The notes under the pieces are model-generated. The model saw nothing but the letters and a program-made list of their open reading frames with translations. It did no database searches and was not told where the DNA came from. The translations under genes were made by a program, and so were the position numbers. 64,000 bases of DNA. Source: Hyphomicrobiales bacterium (GTDB taxonomy: Bacteria > Pseudomonadota > Alphaproteobacteria > Rhizobiales > JACESI01). The stretch spans positions 1 to 64,000 of the forward strand of contig JBDWKL010000009.1 of NCBI GenBank assembly GCA_039973685.1, given 5' to 3'. Positions 16,162 to 24,993 of the stretch are shown piece after piece. Within the stretch, counting starts at the first letter, position 1; each line of letters starts with the position of its first letter.

Positions 16162-19026
16162 ATGCTTAGGAAGAAGACAGGTGGGGTTGCGAATGGCCCC
16201 CGTTTGTCATCTGCCATTGCAGAACTGGCAAACACCGGCCTTGATCGCCGGGCGTTTTTGAGACGATCCGGTCTCGCCGTCGGAGGCATTGCTGCGGCAA
16301 GTGCTGTGACCGTCGGTACAGTTGAGAAAGCTCAGGCTCAATCATCTGCGGAAAAAAAGGTCGTAAAATCAATTTGTACACACTGCTCAGTGGGTTGTAC
16401 TGTTGTTGCGGAAGTTGAAGACGGCGTATGGGTTGGGCAAGAGCCTGGCTTTGATTCACCGTTCAACCTTGGTGCGCATTGCGCCAAAGGTGCTGCTGTC
16501 CGCGAACACGCTCACGGCGAACGTCGCTTGAAATATCCAATGAAATTGGTAAGCGGCAAGTGGGAACGTATGAGCTGGGATGATGCGATTGAAGAAGTGG
16601 GCGGTAAGCTCGATTCAATCCGCTCTGAAAGCGGTCCTGATTCCGTCTATTGGCTCGGTTCTGCCAAGCACAACAATGAGCAGGCTTACCTGTTCCGCAA
16701 ATTTGCTGCCTACTTCGGCACAAACAACGTGGACCACCAAGCCCGTATTTGTCACTCAACCACAGTTGCCGGTGTTGCAAACACCTGGGGCTATGGCGCG
16801 ATGACAAACTCCTATAATGACATCCACAATTCACGGTCAATCTTCGTGATCGGTGGCAACCCTGCTGAAGCGCACCCTGTGTCTCTTCTTCACCTGATGA
16901 AGGCGAAAGAAGAAAACAATGCGCCTGTTATCGTGTGTGACCCACGCTTTACCAGAACAGCTGCCCACGCAGACGAGTATGTCCGTTTCCGTCCTGGTAC
17001 GGATGTGGCGCTTGTTTGGGGCATTTTGTACCACATCTTCGACAATGGCTGGGAAGACAAAGAGTTCATCCGTCAGCGTGTTTGGGGTATGGACCAAATC
17101 GAGGGTGAAGTTAGAAAATGGAACCCAGAAGAAGTTGAACGGGTAACAGGCGTTCCGGGCTCACAGCTCAAACGCGTTGCACGTACACTTGCTCAAAACC
17201 GTCCAGGCACCGTTATCTGGTGTATGGGTGGCACACAGCACACCAATGGTAACAACAACACCCGTGCATACTGCATCTTGCAGTTGGCGCTCGGTAATAT
17301 GGGTAAAGCCGGTGGCGGTACCAATATCTTCCGTGGCCACGATAATGTACAAGGTGCAACCGACCTTGGCGTTCTGTCCCACACATTGCCTGGTTACTAT
17401 GGCCTGAAAACAGGATCATGGAAGCACTGGGCTCGTGTTTGGGAAACAGACTACGATTACATCCTTGATCGTTTCGAAAACAAAGAAATGATGGAAGGCA
17501 AAGGCATTCCGGTGTCTCGCTGGATCGATGGTGTTCTCGAAGATGCTGACAAGATTGACCAGCCGAACAATGTTCGCGGTATGGTTTTCTGGGGTCACGC
17601 ACCAAACTCACAGACACGACTACCTGATATGGCGAAGGCCATGGAAAAACTCGACGTTCTTGTCGTGATTGATCCATACCCAACCATGGCAGCTGTTATG
17701 TCTGAGAAGAAGGATGGTATTTACCTGCTTCCAGCTTCTACACAGTTTGAAACATACGGCTCAGTTACAGCTTCAAACCGCTCTATCCAGTGGCGCGAAA
17801 CTGTGTTTGATCCATTGTTTGAATCACTGCCAGATCACATCATCATCTATAAACTTGCGAAGAAATTCGGTTTTGCTGATGAGATGTTCAAAAACATCAA
17901 AGTGGAAAATGACACGCCGCACATTGAGGATGTCACCGCTGAGATCAATAAAGGCATGTGGACTATCGGGTATACTGGCCAGTCGCCAGAGCGCCTACGT
18001 TCACACATGGCAAACCAGCACACCTTCGACCGCACAACGCTTCAAGCTGTGGGCGGACCGAATGATGGTGAGTATTACGGTATGCCTTGGCCATGTTGGG
18101 GTACTCCAGAAATGGGTCACCCAGGCACGCCAATTCTTTACGATCCATCCAAACCAGTGGCTGAAGGTGGTTTGACCTTCCGTGCGCGCTTTGGTGTGGA
18201 ACGTGATGGTGACAACCTTCTTGCTGAAGGCTCATGGTCTGCTGGCTCAGAAATCGAAGACGGTTATCCTGAGTTCACAATGGCTATGTTGCAAAAACTT
18301 GGCTGGGATGGCGATCTAACCGATGATGAGCGTTCAGCAATTGACGCTGTTGCCGGTGAGAAAACCAACTGGAAAACTGACCTTTCAGGCGGTATCCAGC
18401 GGGTTGCTATCGAGCATGGTTGTGCACCGTTTGGTAACGCGAAAGCGCGGACCGTGGTCTGGACATTCCCAGATCCAATTCCGCTCCATCGTGAGCCACT
18501 TTACACAAACCGTCGCGATCTTGTGGAAGATTATCCGACCTATGAGGACCGTCAGGCTTACCGTCTGCCGACTGCTTATGCGTCAATCCAGAAGAACGAC
18601 TTCTCCAAAGACTTCCCAATGATTTTGACCTCTGGTCGTCTCGTTGAATATGAAGGTGGCGGTGAAGAATCTCGTTCTAACCCTTGGCTTGCTGAATTGC
18701 AGCAAGACATGTTTGTCGAAATCAATACATCGGACGCCAACACTCTTGGTATTCGTGATGGCAAGCAAGTTTGGCTGTATGGCCCAGAGGGTGGCAAGGT
18801 TAAAGTCATGGCACTGGTTACCGAGCGGGTTGCAAAAGGCGTTGCCTTTATGCCGTTCCACTTTGGTGGTCATTTCCAAGGCGTCGACCAACGCGACAAA
18901 TATCCGAAAGGTGCAGACCCATACGTCTTGGGTGAGGCATCAAATACGGCACAAACATATGGCTACGATTCGGTTACCCAAATGCAGGAAACCAAATGTA
19001 CGCTATGTCGCATCGAAGCTGCGTAG
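16162..19026 (+). CDS. fdhA: formate dehydrogenase catalytic subunit alpha (Mo/W-bis-MGD)
   Basis: This 954-residue catalytic subunit oxidises formate to CO2. A twin-arginine signal (LDRRAFLRRSGLAVGG, residues 27-42) directs the folded protein to the periplasm. The [4Fe-4S] ligands are C72, C75, C79 and C107. The metal ligand is an ordinary cysteine, C197 followed by H198 (ARICHS), in the place of selenocysteine in E. coli FdnG. The start is ATG 16162 with AGGAGG at 16152-16157; the frame also extends upstream to a TTG at 16099, but that region holds stem-loops and no ribosome site. The next gene encodes the four-cluster subunit. A tungstate importer 14 kb away raises the possibility that the metal is tungsten. 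Confidence 0.95.
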   Translation: MLRKKTGGVANGPRLSSAIAELANTGLDRRAFLRRSGLAVGGIAAASAVTVGTVEKAQAQSSAEKKVVKSICTHCSVGCTVVAEVEDGVWVGQEPGFDSPFNLGAHCAKGAAVREHAHGERRLKYPMKLVSGKWERMSWDDAIEEVGGKLDSIRSESGPDSVYWLGSAKHNNEQAYLFRKFAAYFGTNNVDHQARICHSTTVAGVANTWGYGAMTNSYNDIHNSRSIFVIGGNPAEAHPVSLLHLMKAKEENNAPVIVCDPRFTRTAAHADEYVRFRPGTDVALVWGILYHIFDNGWEDKEFIRQRVWGMDQIEGEVRKWNPEEVERVTGVPGSQLKRVARTLAQNRPGTVIWCMGGTQHTNGNNNTRAYCILQLALGNMGKAGGGTNIFRGHDNVQGATDLGVLSHTLPGYYGLKTGSWKHWARVWETDYDYILDRFENKEMMEGKGIPVSRWIDGVLEDADKIDQPNNVRGMVFWGHAPNSQTRLPDMAKAMEKLDVLVVIDPYPTMAAVMSEKKDGIYLLPASTQFETYGSVTASNRSIQWRETVFDPLFESLPDHIIIYKLAKKFGFADEMFKNIKVENDTPHIEDVTAEINKGMWTIGYTGQSPERLRSHMANQHTFDRTTLQAVGGPNDGEYYGMPWPCWGTPEMGHPGTPILYDPSKPVAEGGLTFRARFGVERDGDNLLAEGSWSAGSEIEDGYPEFTMAMLQKLGWDGDLTDDERSAIDAVAGEKTNWKTDLSGGIQRVAIEHGCAPFGNAKARTVVWTFPDPIPLHREPLYTNRRDLVEDYPTYEDRQAYRLPTAYASIQKNDFSKDFPMILTSGRLVEYEGGGEESRSNPWLAELQQDMFVEINTSDANTLGIRDGKQVWLYGPEGGKVKVMALVTERVAKGVAFMPFHFGGHFQGVDQRDKYPKGADPYVLGEASNTAQTYGYDSVTQMQETKCTLCRIEAA

Positions 19027-19038
19027 GAGGAGTATACA

Positions 19039-19635
19039 ATGGCTAGAATGACTTTCCTTTGTGACGCTGAACGCTGCATTGAATGCAACGCTTGTGTCAC
19101 AGCATGTAAGAATGAAAACGAAGTGGCGTGGGGTATTAACCGCCGTCGCGTGGTGACGTTGAAAGACGGTCAACCAGGCGAGCGCTCTTTGTCGATTGCT
19201 TGTATGCACTGCTCCGACGCTCCATGCTCGGCTGTTTGTCCGGTAGATTGTTTCTACCGCACAGACGACGGTGTGGTTCTGCACTCTAAAGACCTCTGCA
19301 TTGGCTGTGGTTATTGCTTCTACGCGTGTCCATTTGGCGCGCCGCAATATCCGCAAGTGTCAAACTTTGGTACACGCGGCAAGATGGACAAATGTACCTT
19401 CTGTGCTGGCGGTCCTGAAGAAGACCTGTCGCAAGCAGAGTTCGTCAAATACGGTCGCAACCGTTTGGCGGAAGGCAAATTGCCACTTTGTGCGGAAATG
19501 TGTTCCACAAAAGCTCTACTCGCTGGTGACGGCGATGTGGTCTCAGCTGTTTACCGCGAGCGCGTTGTCGCCCGTGGCTTCGGTTCAGGCGCATGGGGCT
19601 GGGGCACAGCTTACGGAACGAAAACCGGTGGCTAA
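19039..19635 (+). CDS. fdhB: formate dehydrogenase iron-sulfur subunit beta
   Basis: This is a 198-residue electron-transfer subunit with four [4Fe-4S] clusters. Ligand groups are CIECNACVTAC, CMHCSDAPCSAVCP, CIGCGYCFYACP and CTFC ... CAEMC. It carries electrons from FdhA to the membrane cytochrome b. It has no signal peptide and would be co-exported with FdhA. AGGAGGAG precedes ATG 19039, and the gap to fdhA is 12 bases. It lacks the C-terminal transmembrane anchor of E. coli FdnH, so membrane attachment depends on the gamma subunit. Confidence 0.93.
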   Translation: MARMTFLCDAERCIECNACVTACKNENEVAWGINRRRVVTLKDGQPGERSLSIACMHCSDAPCSAVCPVDCFYRTDDGVVLHSKDLCIGCGYCFYACPFGAPQYPQVSNFGTRGKMDKCTFCAGGPEEDLSQAEFVKYGRNRLAEGKLPLCAEMCSTKALLAGDGDVVSAVYRERVVARGFGSGAWGWGTAYGTKTGG

Positions 19636-19691
19636 ACCAGTTAACTCACCAGCATGCTTTAAGAGCTTAAGCTGTTGATTTGACACCTAAG

Positions 19692-19721
19692 AGGCGGCTT
19701 TTCGTTCCAGAAAAGCCGCCT
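19692..19721 (+). terminator. internal terminator between fdhB and the gamma subunit
   Basis: An 11-bp stem (AGGCGGCTTTT / AAAAGCCGCCT) with an 8-base loop is followed by TTTT. It lies inside the fdh gene series, 57 bases after the fdhB stop. It would lower expression of the downstream genes relative to fdhAB unless they have their own promoter in 19722-19817. Confidence 0.85.
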
Positions 19722-19817
19722 TTTTGCTAAAATCGACAAGCGCTGCAAAAAGCGCGTCTTTAAAAGATTTCAAGCGTCAGTCTTAAAATAAAAGACAACG
19801 CAATAGGGAGTGTATCC

Positions 19818-20969
19818 GTGCCTTACGATACCAATTTGAATACACACAAAAACCGTGCACCGCGTGCTGCCGTGAAGCAGCGTTCTGTCGGCCAGTGGAT
19901 GGCTATTTTATGGCTAATGGCGTCAGTGCTTTTCATTGGTGCGCTTTTGCTTGCACCCACAATGAGCCACGCGCAAACAGCTGAAAGCCCTGTGGCAGGC
20001 AATGTGCCGGGTGGCTCTTCTGGTGCAACGTCAGATTCAGAATTATGGCGAGCACTCAAGGGTGGCGAAAAGCTTACAACCCAAAACAAAGACCCAAATG
20101 CTGGTGTTGCCATTCAAACCAACGGCCAAGAATGGCGGATCATTAAAAACGGATCTTACCCCACCTATTCAGCTTGGGGCATTCTTGGAACCATCGGCAT
20201 TTTATGTTTGTTCTTCGCGATCCGAGGGCGCATCCGCATTGGACATGGCGGCCCGACTGGCGAAACCATCTCACGCTTCAAATTGATCGAACGCCTCGGC
20301 CATTGGCTGCTTGCTTCAAGCTTTATCATTTTGGCGCTAACGGGATTAAACTTGGTCTACGGTAAAGACTTACTCTTGCCGCTGATTGGCAAAGAAGCCT
20401 TTGCATCCATCACCATATTTGGAAAACTGATCCACAATTACGTGGCCTTCTCCTTCATGTTGGCTCTCATTTGGGTTGCGATCGCCTGGATTGCCTACAA
20501 CATCCCTCACCCACGTGACCTTATGTGGTTCCTGCGCGGGGGCGGCATTTTGGGCGGTGGACATCCACCAGCTAAAAAATTCAATGCTGGACAGAAGGTG
20601 ATTTTCTGGGTGGTGATCTTGGGCGGTCTGTCCTTGTCACTTTCTGGTTGGACACTCTTGTTCCCCTTCACAACCGAACATTTCGCCTCCACATTTGGCG
20701 TCGTGAATTCAATATTCGGTAGCGAATTGCCAACCGCTTTGTCCCCCTTGCAAGAACAGCAATTGGCTCAGCTATGGCACGGCATCATGTCAGTTATCAT
20801 GACCTGCATCATCATCGCGCACATCTATATCGGCTCCATCGGTATGGAAGGCGCTGCTGCTGCCATGACAACAGGTGATGTTGACCGCACATGGGCGTCT
20901 GAACACCACAGCCTTTGGGTTGAGGAAGAAGATGCAAAATCTGACCGCGCAGTCCAAGCGGCGGAATGA
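19818..20969 (+). CDS. fdhC: formate dehydrogenase gamma subunit, cytochrome b556
   Basis: This 383-residue membrane cytochrome b accepts electrons from FdhB and reduces quinone. An N-terminal hydrophobic segment (about 30-50, ending SHAQT) looks like a signal or first helix. A periplasmic stretch follows, then about five transmembrane helices: residues near 115-130, 155-175, 190-225, 255-275 and 315-340. The heme-binding type His residues occur in ERLGHWLLA, LIHNYVAF and AQLWHGIMS. The start is GTG 19818, preceded by AGGGAG. It is longer than E. coli FdnI because of the N-terminal extension, as in other formate dehydrogenase gamma subunits of this type. Confidence 0.92.
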   Translation: MPYDTNLNTHKNRAPRAAVKQRSVGQWMAILWLMASVLFIGALLLAPTMSHAQTAESPVAGNVPGGSSGATSDSELWRALKGGEKLTTQNKDPNAGVAIQTNGQEWRIIKNGSYPTYSAWGILGTIGILCLFFAIRGRIRIGHGGPTGETISRFKLIERLGHWLLASSFIILALTGLNLVYGKDLLLPLIGKEAFASITIFGKLIHNYVAFSFMLALIWVAIAWIAYNIPHPRDLMWFLRGGGILGGGHPPAKKFNAGQKVIFWVVILGGLSLSLSGWTLLFPFTTEHFASTFGVVNSIFGSELPTALSPLQEQQLAQLWHGIMSVIMTCIIIAHIYIGSIGMEGAAAAMTTGDVDRTWASEHHSLWVEEEDAKSDRAVQAAE

Positions 20970-20985
20970 AACGAGTGATCGCGTC

Positions 20986-22368
20986 ATGGGCGTTGTGGAT
21001 CACCAGTTACTAAAATTTAAAAGCGCGGCCTTTGCTGTCGCGCTTTTAACTGTGCTTGCACCAAGTGTTGCAAAAGCCAACCCATTTCCTGACAAGTTAG
21101 AAGGCCACGGCGGACCAATCCGTTCCATTGCCGTGTCTGATGACGGCAAAACCGCCCTCACCGCTTCATTTGATTATGGGATTATCGTTTGGGATTTATC
21201 ACCCCACGGCGCGAAAATACGCCACCGCCTTTCAGGCCACGATGCTGCCGTCAATGATGCCGTCTTCGTATCTGGCTCAAACGAAATCGTCTCCGTATCA
21301 GATGACGGTAGCTTTGCTATTTGGAACAGTGAGACGGGCGAACTTTTAGAAAAGATGGCCGACACGCCGGTCAAAGTTCTCGATGCAGCCACGTCACCAG
21401 ATGGCAAGATGGCGGCAATTGCACGTTGGGACGGCACCGCCCGCTTGTTTGATATAAAAGCGCGCAAAGAAATCGCGAAACTTGAAGGCCATCGCGGCAA
21501 CGTTAATTCTGTCACATTCTCAACAGACAGCAAAACGGTTTACACTGGTTCATATGATGGCACCGTGCGGGCATGGCGTTCTGATGATGGTGCGCTTATC
21601 GATCAGGTCTATAACCACGGTTGGGGCATCAACGTCATTGCCGCAGCCCCTGACAACACGCTCTTCTTCGGCGGCTTAGATGGCACTGTTAGTGCTGTCG
21701 ACGCAAAAACGGGCACGCTGAAAAAAGAGCTTTCAAAATTCGACCGCCCCGTCCTCGCCCTCACCTTGTCACCAGATGGCAAGACCTTGGCAAGTGGCAA
21801 TGGCGCTGGTTTCGTCAACCTATATGACACGACAACCCTCACCCAAAAACGCGACGCAGCAGGATCATTCGGCCCTATATGGGGCATTGCCTTCACTGGT
21901 AACAACGATGCGCTTTATCTGGTGGGATTGGATGATTTTGCCAGCTGGCACCCGCTTGGCAAAGGCGCAAAACTGAAGCCTGTCAAAAGCAAATTCCCGC
22001 GCCGTTTTCAATTATCCAATGCTGAGAGCGAAGGCCAATTAGAGTTTCAGCGAAAATGCTCTGTCTGTCACACTTTAACGCCTGATGGCGCGAACCGCGC
22101 GGGGCCGACGCTCTATGACGTCTTTGGCCGCAAGGCTGGCACCTTGGACGGATACACTTTTTCAAAGGCTATTATCGCGTCAAATATCATCTGGAATGCC
22201 AAAACCATCGCACAATTGTTCGATGATGGGCCTGATGTGATGATACCTGGGACAAAAATGCCTGTTCAACGATTAAAATCGATTGAAAGACGCGACGAAC
22301 TGGTAGAGTTTTTAAAGAAAGCAACAGCACCACAGGGTGCTGTAAAACAGGGAGATACAAAACAATGA
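20986..22368 (+). CDS. exported WD40-repeat protein fused to cytochrome c
   Basis: The 460-residue protein begins with a signal peptide (AAFAVALLTVLAPSVAKA), has about seven WD40 repeats (roughly residues 35-325, for example GHGGPIRSIAVSDDGKTALTAS) and ends in a class I cytochrome c domain. The heme motif CSVCH is at residues 358-362, with a likely Met ligand in GTKMPV. I chose ATG 20986 because the signal peptide starts there; the frame is open further upstream over the fdhC end. It starts 16 bases after fdhC, so it probably belongs to the formate dehydrogenase unit. It could dock to the complex through the propeller and take or pass electrons in the periplasm. This role is inference. Confidence 0.85.
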   Translation: MGVVDHQLLKFKSAAFAVALLTVLAPSVAKANPFPDKLEGHGGPIRSIAVSDDGKTALTASFDYGIIVWDLSPHGAKIRHRLSGHDAAVNDAVFVSGSNEIVSVSDDGSFAIWNSETGELLEKMADTPVKVLDAATSPDGKMAAIARWDGTARLFDIKARKEIAKLEGHRGNVNSVTFSTDSKTVYTGSYDGTVRAWRSDDGALIDQVYNHGWGINVIAAAPDNTLFFGGLDGTVSAVDAKTGTLKKELSKFDRPVLALTLSPDGKTLASGNGAGFVNLYDTTTLTQKRDAAGSFGPIWGIAFTGNNDALYLVGLDDFASWHPLGKGAKLKPVKSKFPRRFQLSNAESEGQLEFQRKCSVCHTLTPDGANRAGPTLYDVFGRKAGTLDGYTFSKAIIASNIIWNAKTIAQLFDDGPDVMIPGTKMPVQRLKSIERRDELVEFLKKATAPQGAVKQGDTKQ

Positions 22369-22502
22369 AATCTATTATTGGCGGTATCGTCATTATGGTC
22401 ATCGTCGCCTTTGTTGGCGGCTCACTCTTCAATGCAACATTCAGCCAAACCGCTGGTGAAACACATGTTTCGCAAAACGGTTCTGTTCGGTTGGGTAACT
22501 AG
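22365..22502 (+). CDS. 45-residue single-span membrane peptide
   Basis: The ATG overlaps the stop of the WD40-cytochrome c gene (ATGA), which indicates translational coupling. The peptide has one N-terminal hydrophobic helix (IIGGIVIMVIVAFVGGSLF) and a short polar tail of about 24 residues ending RLGN. A GGGAG lies 12 bases upstream. I do not recognise the family. Its position between cytochrome and accessory genes suggests a membrane anchor or small subunit of the formate dehydrogenase complex. Confidence 0.6.
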   Translation: MKSIIGGIVIMVIVAFVGGSLFNATFSQTAGETHVSQNGSVRLGN

Positions 22503-22527
22503 GGCTTGGTCCCAAAGAAAGAACACT

Positions 22528-22722
22528 ATGTCAGAAGAAACATTCAACATGTCGATGCGCAAATTTCTCAAGCAAGTCGGTGTGACATCACAGCAAGAAA
22601 TTGAACGCATCGTGCGCGACAGCAATCTTGCTGGACAATCAAATTTGAAAGTGAAAGTTGTCCTCACCGCAGAAGGCACAGACCTAAATCATGTGGTCGA
22701 TGGCAACATTGAGCTTGGCTGA
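22528..22722 (+). CDS. DUF6494 family protein
   Basis: This is a 64-residue cytoplasmic protein beginning MSEETFNMSMRKFLKQVGVTSQ, the conserved core of DUF6494 (recognised from memory). It is charged and predicted helical at the N-terminus, with a short beta-type C-terminal half (KVKVVLTAEG). I place the start at ATG 22528, where conservation begins; the frame is open further upstream. It lies 25 bases after the 45-residue peptide and 3 bases before the next gene. Function unknown; the family travels with formate dehydrogenase loci. Confidence 0.75.
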   Translation: MSEETFNMSMRKFLKQVGVTSQQEIERIVRDSNLAGQSNLKVKVVLTAEGTDLNHVVDGNIELG

Positions 22723-22725
22723 TTA

Positions 22726-23454
22726 ATGACCCCACAATTCCCACCCATGATGAGCGGCCACGAATTAAAGGCCGATCAAAGCCCTGCCCGCAAAGCAGTT
22801 GGCGGTGCTGTAAAAGGTAAATACAGCGCCGGTGACATTTTGTGGGTACGCGATGAAGATACCCTTGATTGCGCCATCGTGTTGGAACCTGAGGTTTCAC
22901 GCGAAGAAGCATTGTCGATGGTGTTCACCAAGATGGTGGCCATTGGTGACGCGGTGGGTGCCATCGCACCGCCAGAAATCGCCATCACGTATCATTGGCC
23001 CAACAAGGTGCTGGCAAACGGCGCCTTGATTGGCAAAGTTGACGCGATCTTCAGCGAACGTGACCAAGACGGTTCGCCCGTTTTCATGGTGCTCGCCATC
23101 AATCTCAAAGTCCGACCAACAGCGGATAATATTGATCCAGGCCTTGATGAAAGCCAAACCACTTTATGGGACGAAGGCTGTGGCGATCTTGACGCGCTTC
23201 AAGTACTCGATTCAATGGCCCGCCATTTCATGACATGGATCCACACATGGGAAGAAGAAGGCATGCAGCCCATTCTCACCCAACTTGATGGCCGAATGGA
23301 ACAAGGTCATGCCCTCTCAGTTGGCGGTGAGAACGGGAGCTTTCTGGGGTTAGATGAGCATGCCAATTTGATCTTGAAAAAAGAAGCAGGTGGCAGTGCT
23401 GTGATAAAAGCCATCGATGTGCTCAACACCAGCCTTGAGGCGCATCTGCCATGA
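22726..23454 (+). CDS. biotin/lipoate-protein-ligase-like protein with DUF4444 tail, probably non-ligase
   Basis: This 242-residue protein resembles the catalytic core of BirA/LplA ligases but with altered motifs. The ligand-loop region reads ARKAVGGAVKGKYSAGDILW where ligases have a GRGRRG-type loop. The lysine-containing KWPND motif is HWPNK (HWPNKVLANGALIGKV). A C-terminal domain of about 60 residues (GHALSVGGENGSFLGLDEHANLIL) matches the small SH3-like DUF4444 part. Loss of the key Lys and Asp makes normal adenylation-transfer doubtful. It may bind a cofactor or scaffold a partner. It is tightly placed between DUF6494 and DUF6505 genes; its stop overlaps the next start. Confidence 0.72.
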   Translation: MTPQFPPMMSGHELKADQSPARKAVGGAVKGKYSAGDILWVRDEDTLDCAIVLEPEVSREEALSMVFTKMVAIGDAVGAIAPPEIAITYHWPNKVLANGALIGKVDAIFSERDQDGSPVFMVLAINLKVRPTADNIDPGLDESQTTLWDEGCGDLDALQVLDSMARHFMTWIHTWEEEGMQPILTQLDGRMEQGHALSVGGENGSFLGLDEHANLILKKEAGGSAVIKAIDVLNTSLEAHLP

Positions 23455-23933
23455 AGATGTTAAAGACCATCCATTTTGACCAGACCGACGGCAACGTTTA
23501 CGAGCATCCTGCTGGTACGGACGAATGGGCAATTTCCGGTGCCTTCGCTTTTTCACGGCTTGAAGAAGATGAGATCAAGGGCAAACTGAAACAAGCTTTT
23601 TCAAACGGCTTTCTGTCACTGGAAAATTTTGGTCGTGCAACCTTTGCAACAGTGGCTGAGATTGAAGCTGATCAGAAAACAGAACTGACCGAAAAGCTCG
23701 CTCAACATTTTCATGAAAGCTATGGCGCACCATCGACCAATGTCGCTTTGCCTGTTGCTGGCCACGAGATTGAGTACATTGAATCCCTATGTGCGGAACA
23801 CCCAATCAACACCGTGTTTACTGTCCGTCGTTTTTTTGATGACAACGGCGATATGCGCGAAGAATTTAGAACCGTTACGCCACCATCCGAGCCGATCCAC
23901 ACGAAGATTTGGGAGATCGTCGAAGATGAATGA
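23451..23933 (+). CDS. DUF6505 family protein
   Basis: This 160-residue protein is recognised from memory as DUF6505 (start MLKTIHFDQTD; middle DEWAISGAFAF, GFLSLENFGRATFATV; end EEFRTVTP). It has no signal peptide or membrane segment. The start overlaps the preceding stop (ATGA), and its own stop overlaps the next gene by 8 bases, so translation of the three genes is coupled. No catalytic motif is evident to me. The function is unknown, but strict linkage with formate dehydrogenase genes suggests a maturation or regulatory role. Confidence 0.75.
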   Translation: MKMLKTIHFDQTDGNVYEHPAGTDEWAISGAFAFSRLEEDEIKGKLKQAFSNGFLSLENFGRATFATVAEIEADQKTELTEKLAQHFHESYGAPSTNVALPVAGHEIEYIESLCAEHPINTVFTVRRFFDDNGDMREEFRTVTPPSEPIHTKIWEIVEDE

Positions 23934-24966
23934 TCAAGCTGACACCACACAAGACTTCTGGAAATCAGCGGGTTTTCATCTCGTCAACAAAAATGCCGAT
24001 GGCTGGCTAGAAGTCACCGCCGACTTGCTGCGTGCTTATTACACGCGGCCAGAAATTCACCCAATTGACGAATCCTGTGCGGATGAGCACCGCGTGTTCG
24101 AAGCCTTGATGAGTGATCCGTTTATGACGGTCAGCGATGAAGACATTGCCACCATCAAAGATGCAGCGGCACAAGAAAACTACCGCGTCATTCTGGGCTA
24201 TCGTGATTTTCTCATCAAGCACGGTTCTATTGAAGCAGCTTATAGCGCGCTGTTTAATAGCGGTGAGAACATCACCATCCCGCCGATTTTCATTGATCAA
24301 CTGACCCATCTGATCATGCGCAATGTCATGGATGGCACACACGATCCAATGCAGCTACGTGCTGCCGAACTTTTCTTCCGCGATCAAAAAGTCACCACTG
24401 ACGATGGCCAACTGATGTTTGCCGACAGCGAAATCCTCGACATGCGCCAGAAAGACGGTGGTCTTGGTGGATTGGGCGCGCTGATTGCAGAAAGTGGAAC
24501 GCCCTTGCGCGATGTGTCGCTCGATATTTTAAGCGAGGAAAACAAGGACACCTATAAAGAGCGTTCTGACCGTTTCGATACAGCGATCGATTTCCGCTTT
24601 ACAGAACCCGCCAATGACGCCTTTGCACGGGTGATTGAGAAGTGGGTCGGCCACTTCTTCAAAATCCGCGTGCGGGTGCAGGCCATGCAAACCATCAAGG
24701 ATGATGCATGGCGTTGGCATGTTGGGCTGGACGCTGCGGCCAATGATTATCTCAATAAGCTTTATCAAGGCGAGATCGAGTTTGACCCGACGACCACGAA
24801 ACTCGCAGGACTATTCAGCCTCACATTTCTAAATCGTAACGACGCAGATAAACGCCTTGGCGATAAGCCCGTTTATCTAGGGCTTGCGATGGACAGCAAT
24901 AATGAGGTTAAATTAAAACCACAAAACCTTTTGACCAATCTACCGGTGCGAAAGGCGAACAGCTGA
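23926..24966 (+). CDS. DUF6352 family protein
   Basis: This 346-residue cytoplasmic protein is recognised from memory as DUF6352. The N-terminal DFWKSAGFHLVNKNADGWL, LRAYYTRPEIHPIDESC, IDQLTHLIMRNVMDG, AAELFFRDQKVT and W-G-H-F-F-K-I-R-V segments appear conserved. I take ATG 23926, where the family N-terminus begins; the frame is open upstream over DUF6505. No cofactor motif is obvious. It is the largest of the uncharacterised cytoplasmic proteins in the formate dehydrogenase region. A role in cofactor insertion or complex assembly is a guess from context. Confidence 0.75.
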   Translation: MNDQADTTQDFWKSAGFHLVNKNADGWLEVTADLLRAYYTRPEIHPIDESCADEHRVFEALMSDPFMTVSDEDIATIKDAAAQENYRVILGYRDFLIKHGSIEAAYSALFNSGENITIPPIFIDQLTHLIMRNVMDGTHDPMQLRAAELFFRDQKVTTDDGQLMFADSEILDMRQKDGGLGGLGALIAESGTPLRDVSLDILSEENKDTYKERSDRFDTAIDFRFTEPANDAFARVIEKWVGHFFKIRVRVQAMQTIKDDAWRWHVGLDAAANDYLNKLYQGEIEFDPTTTKLAGLFSLTFLNRNDADKRLGDKPVYLGLAMDSNNEVKLKPQNLLTNLPVRKANS

Positions 24967-24993
24967 GACACTCAGCCTACAGGGAGAGAGCAA

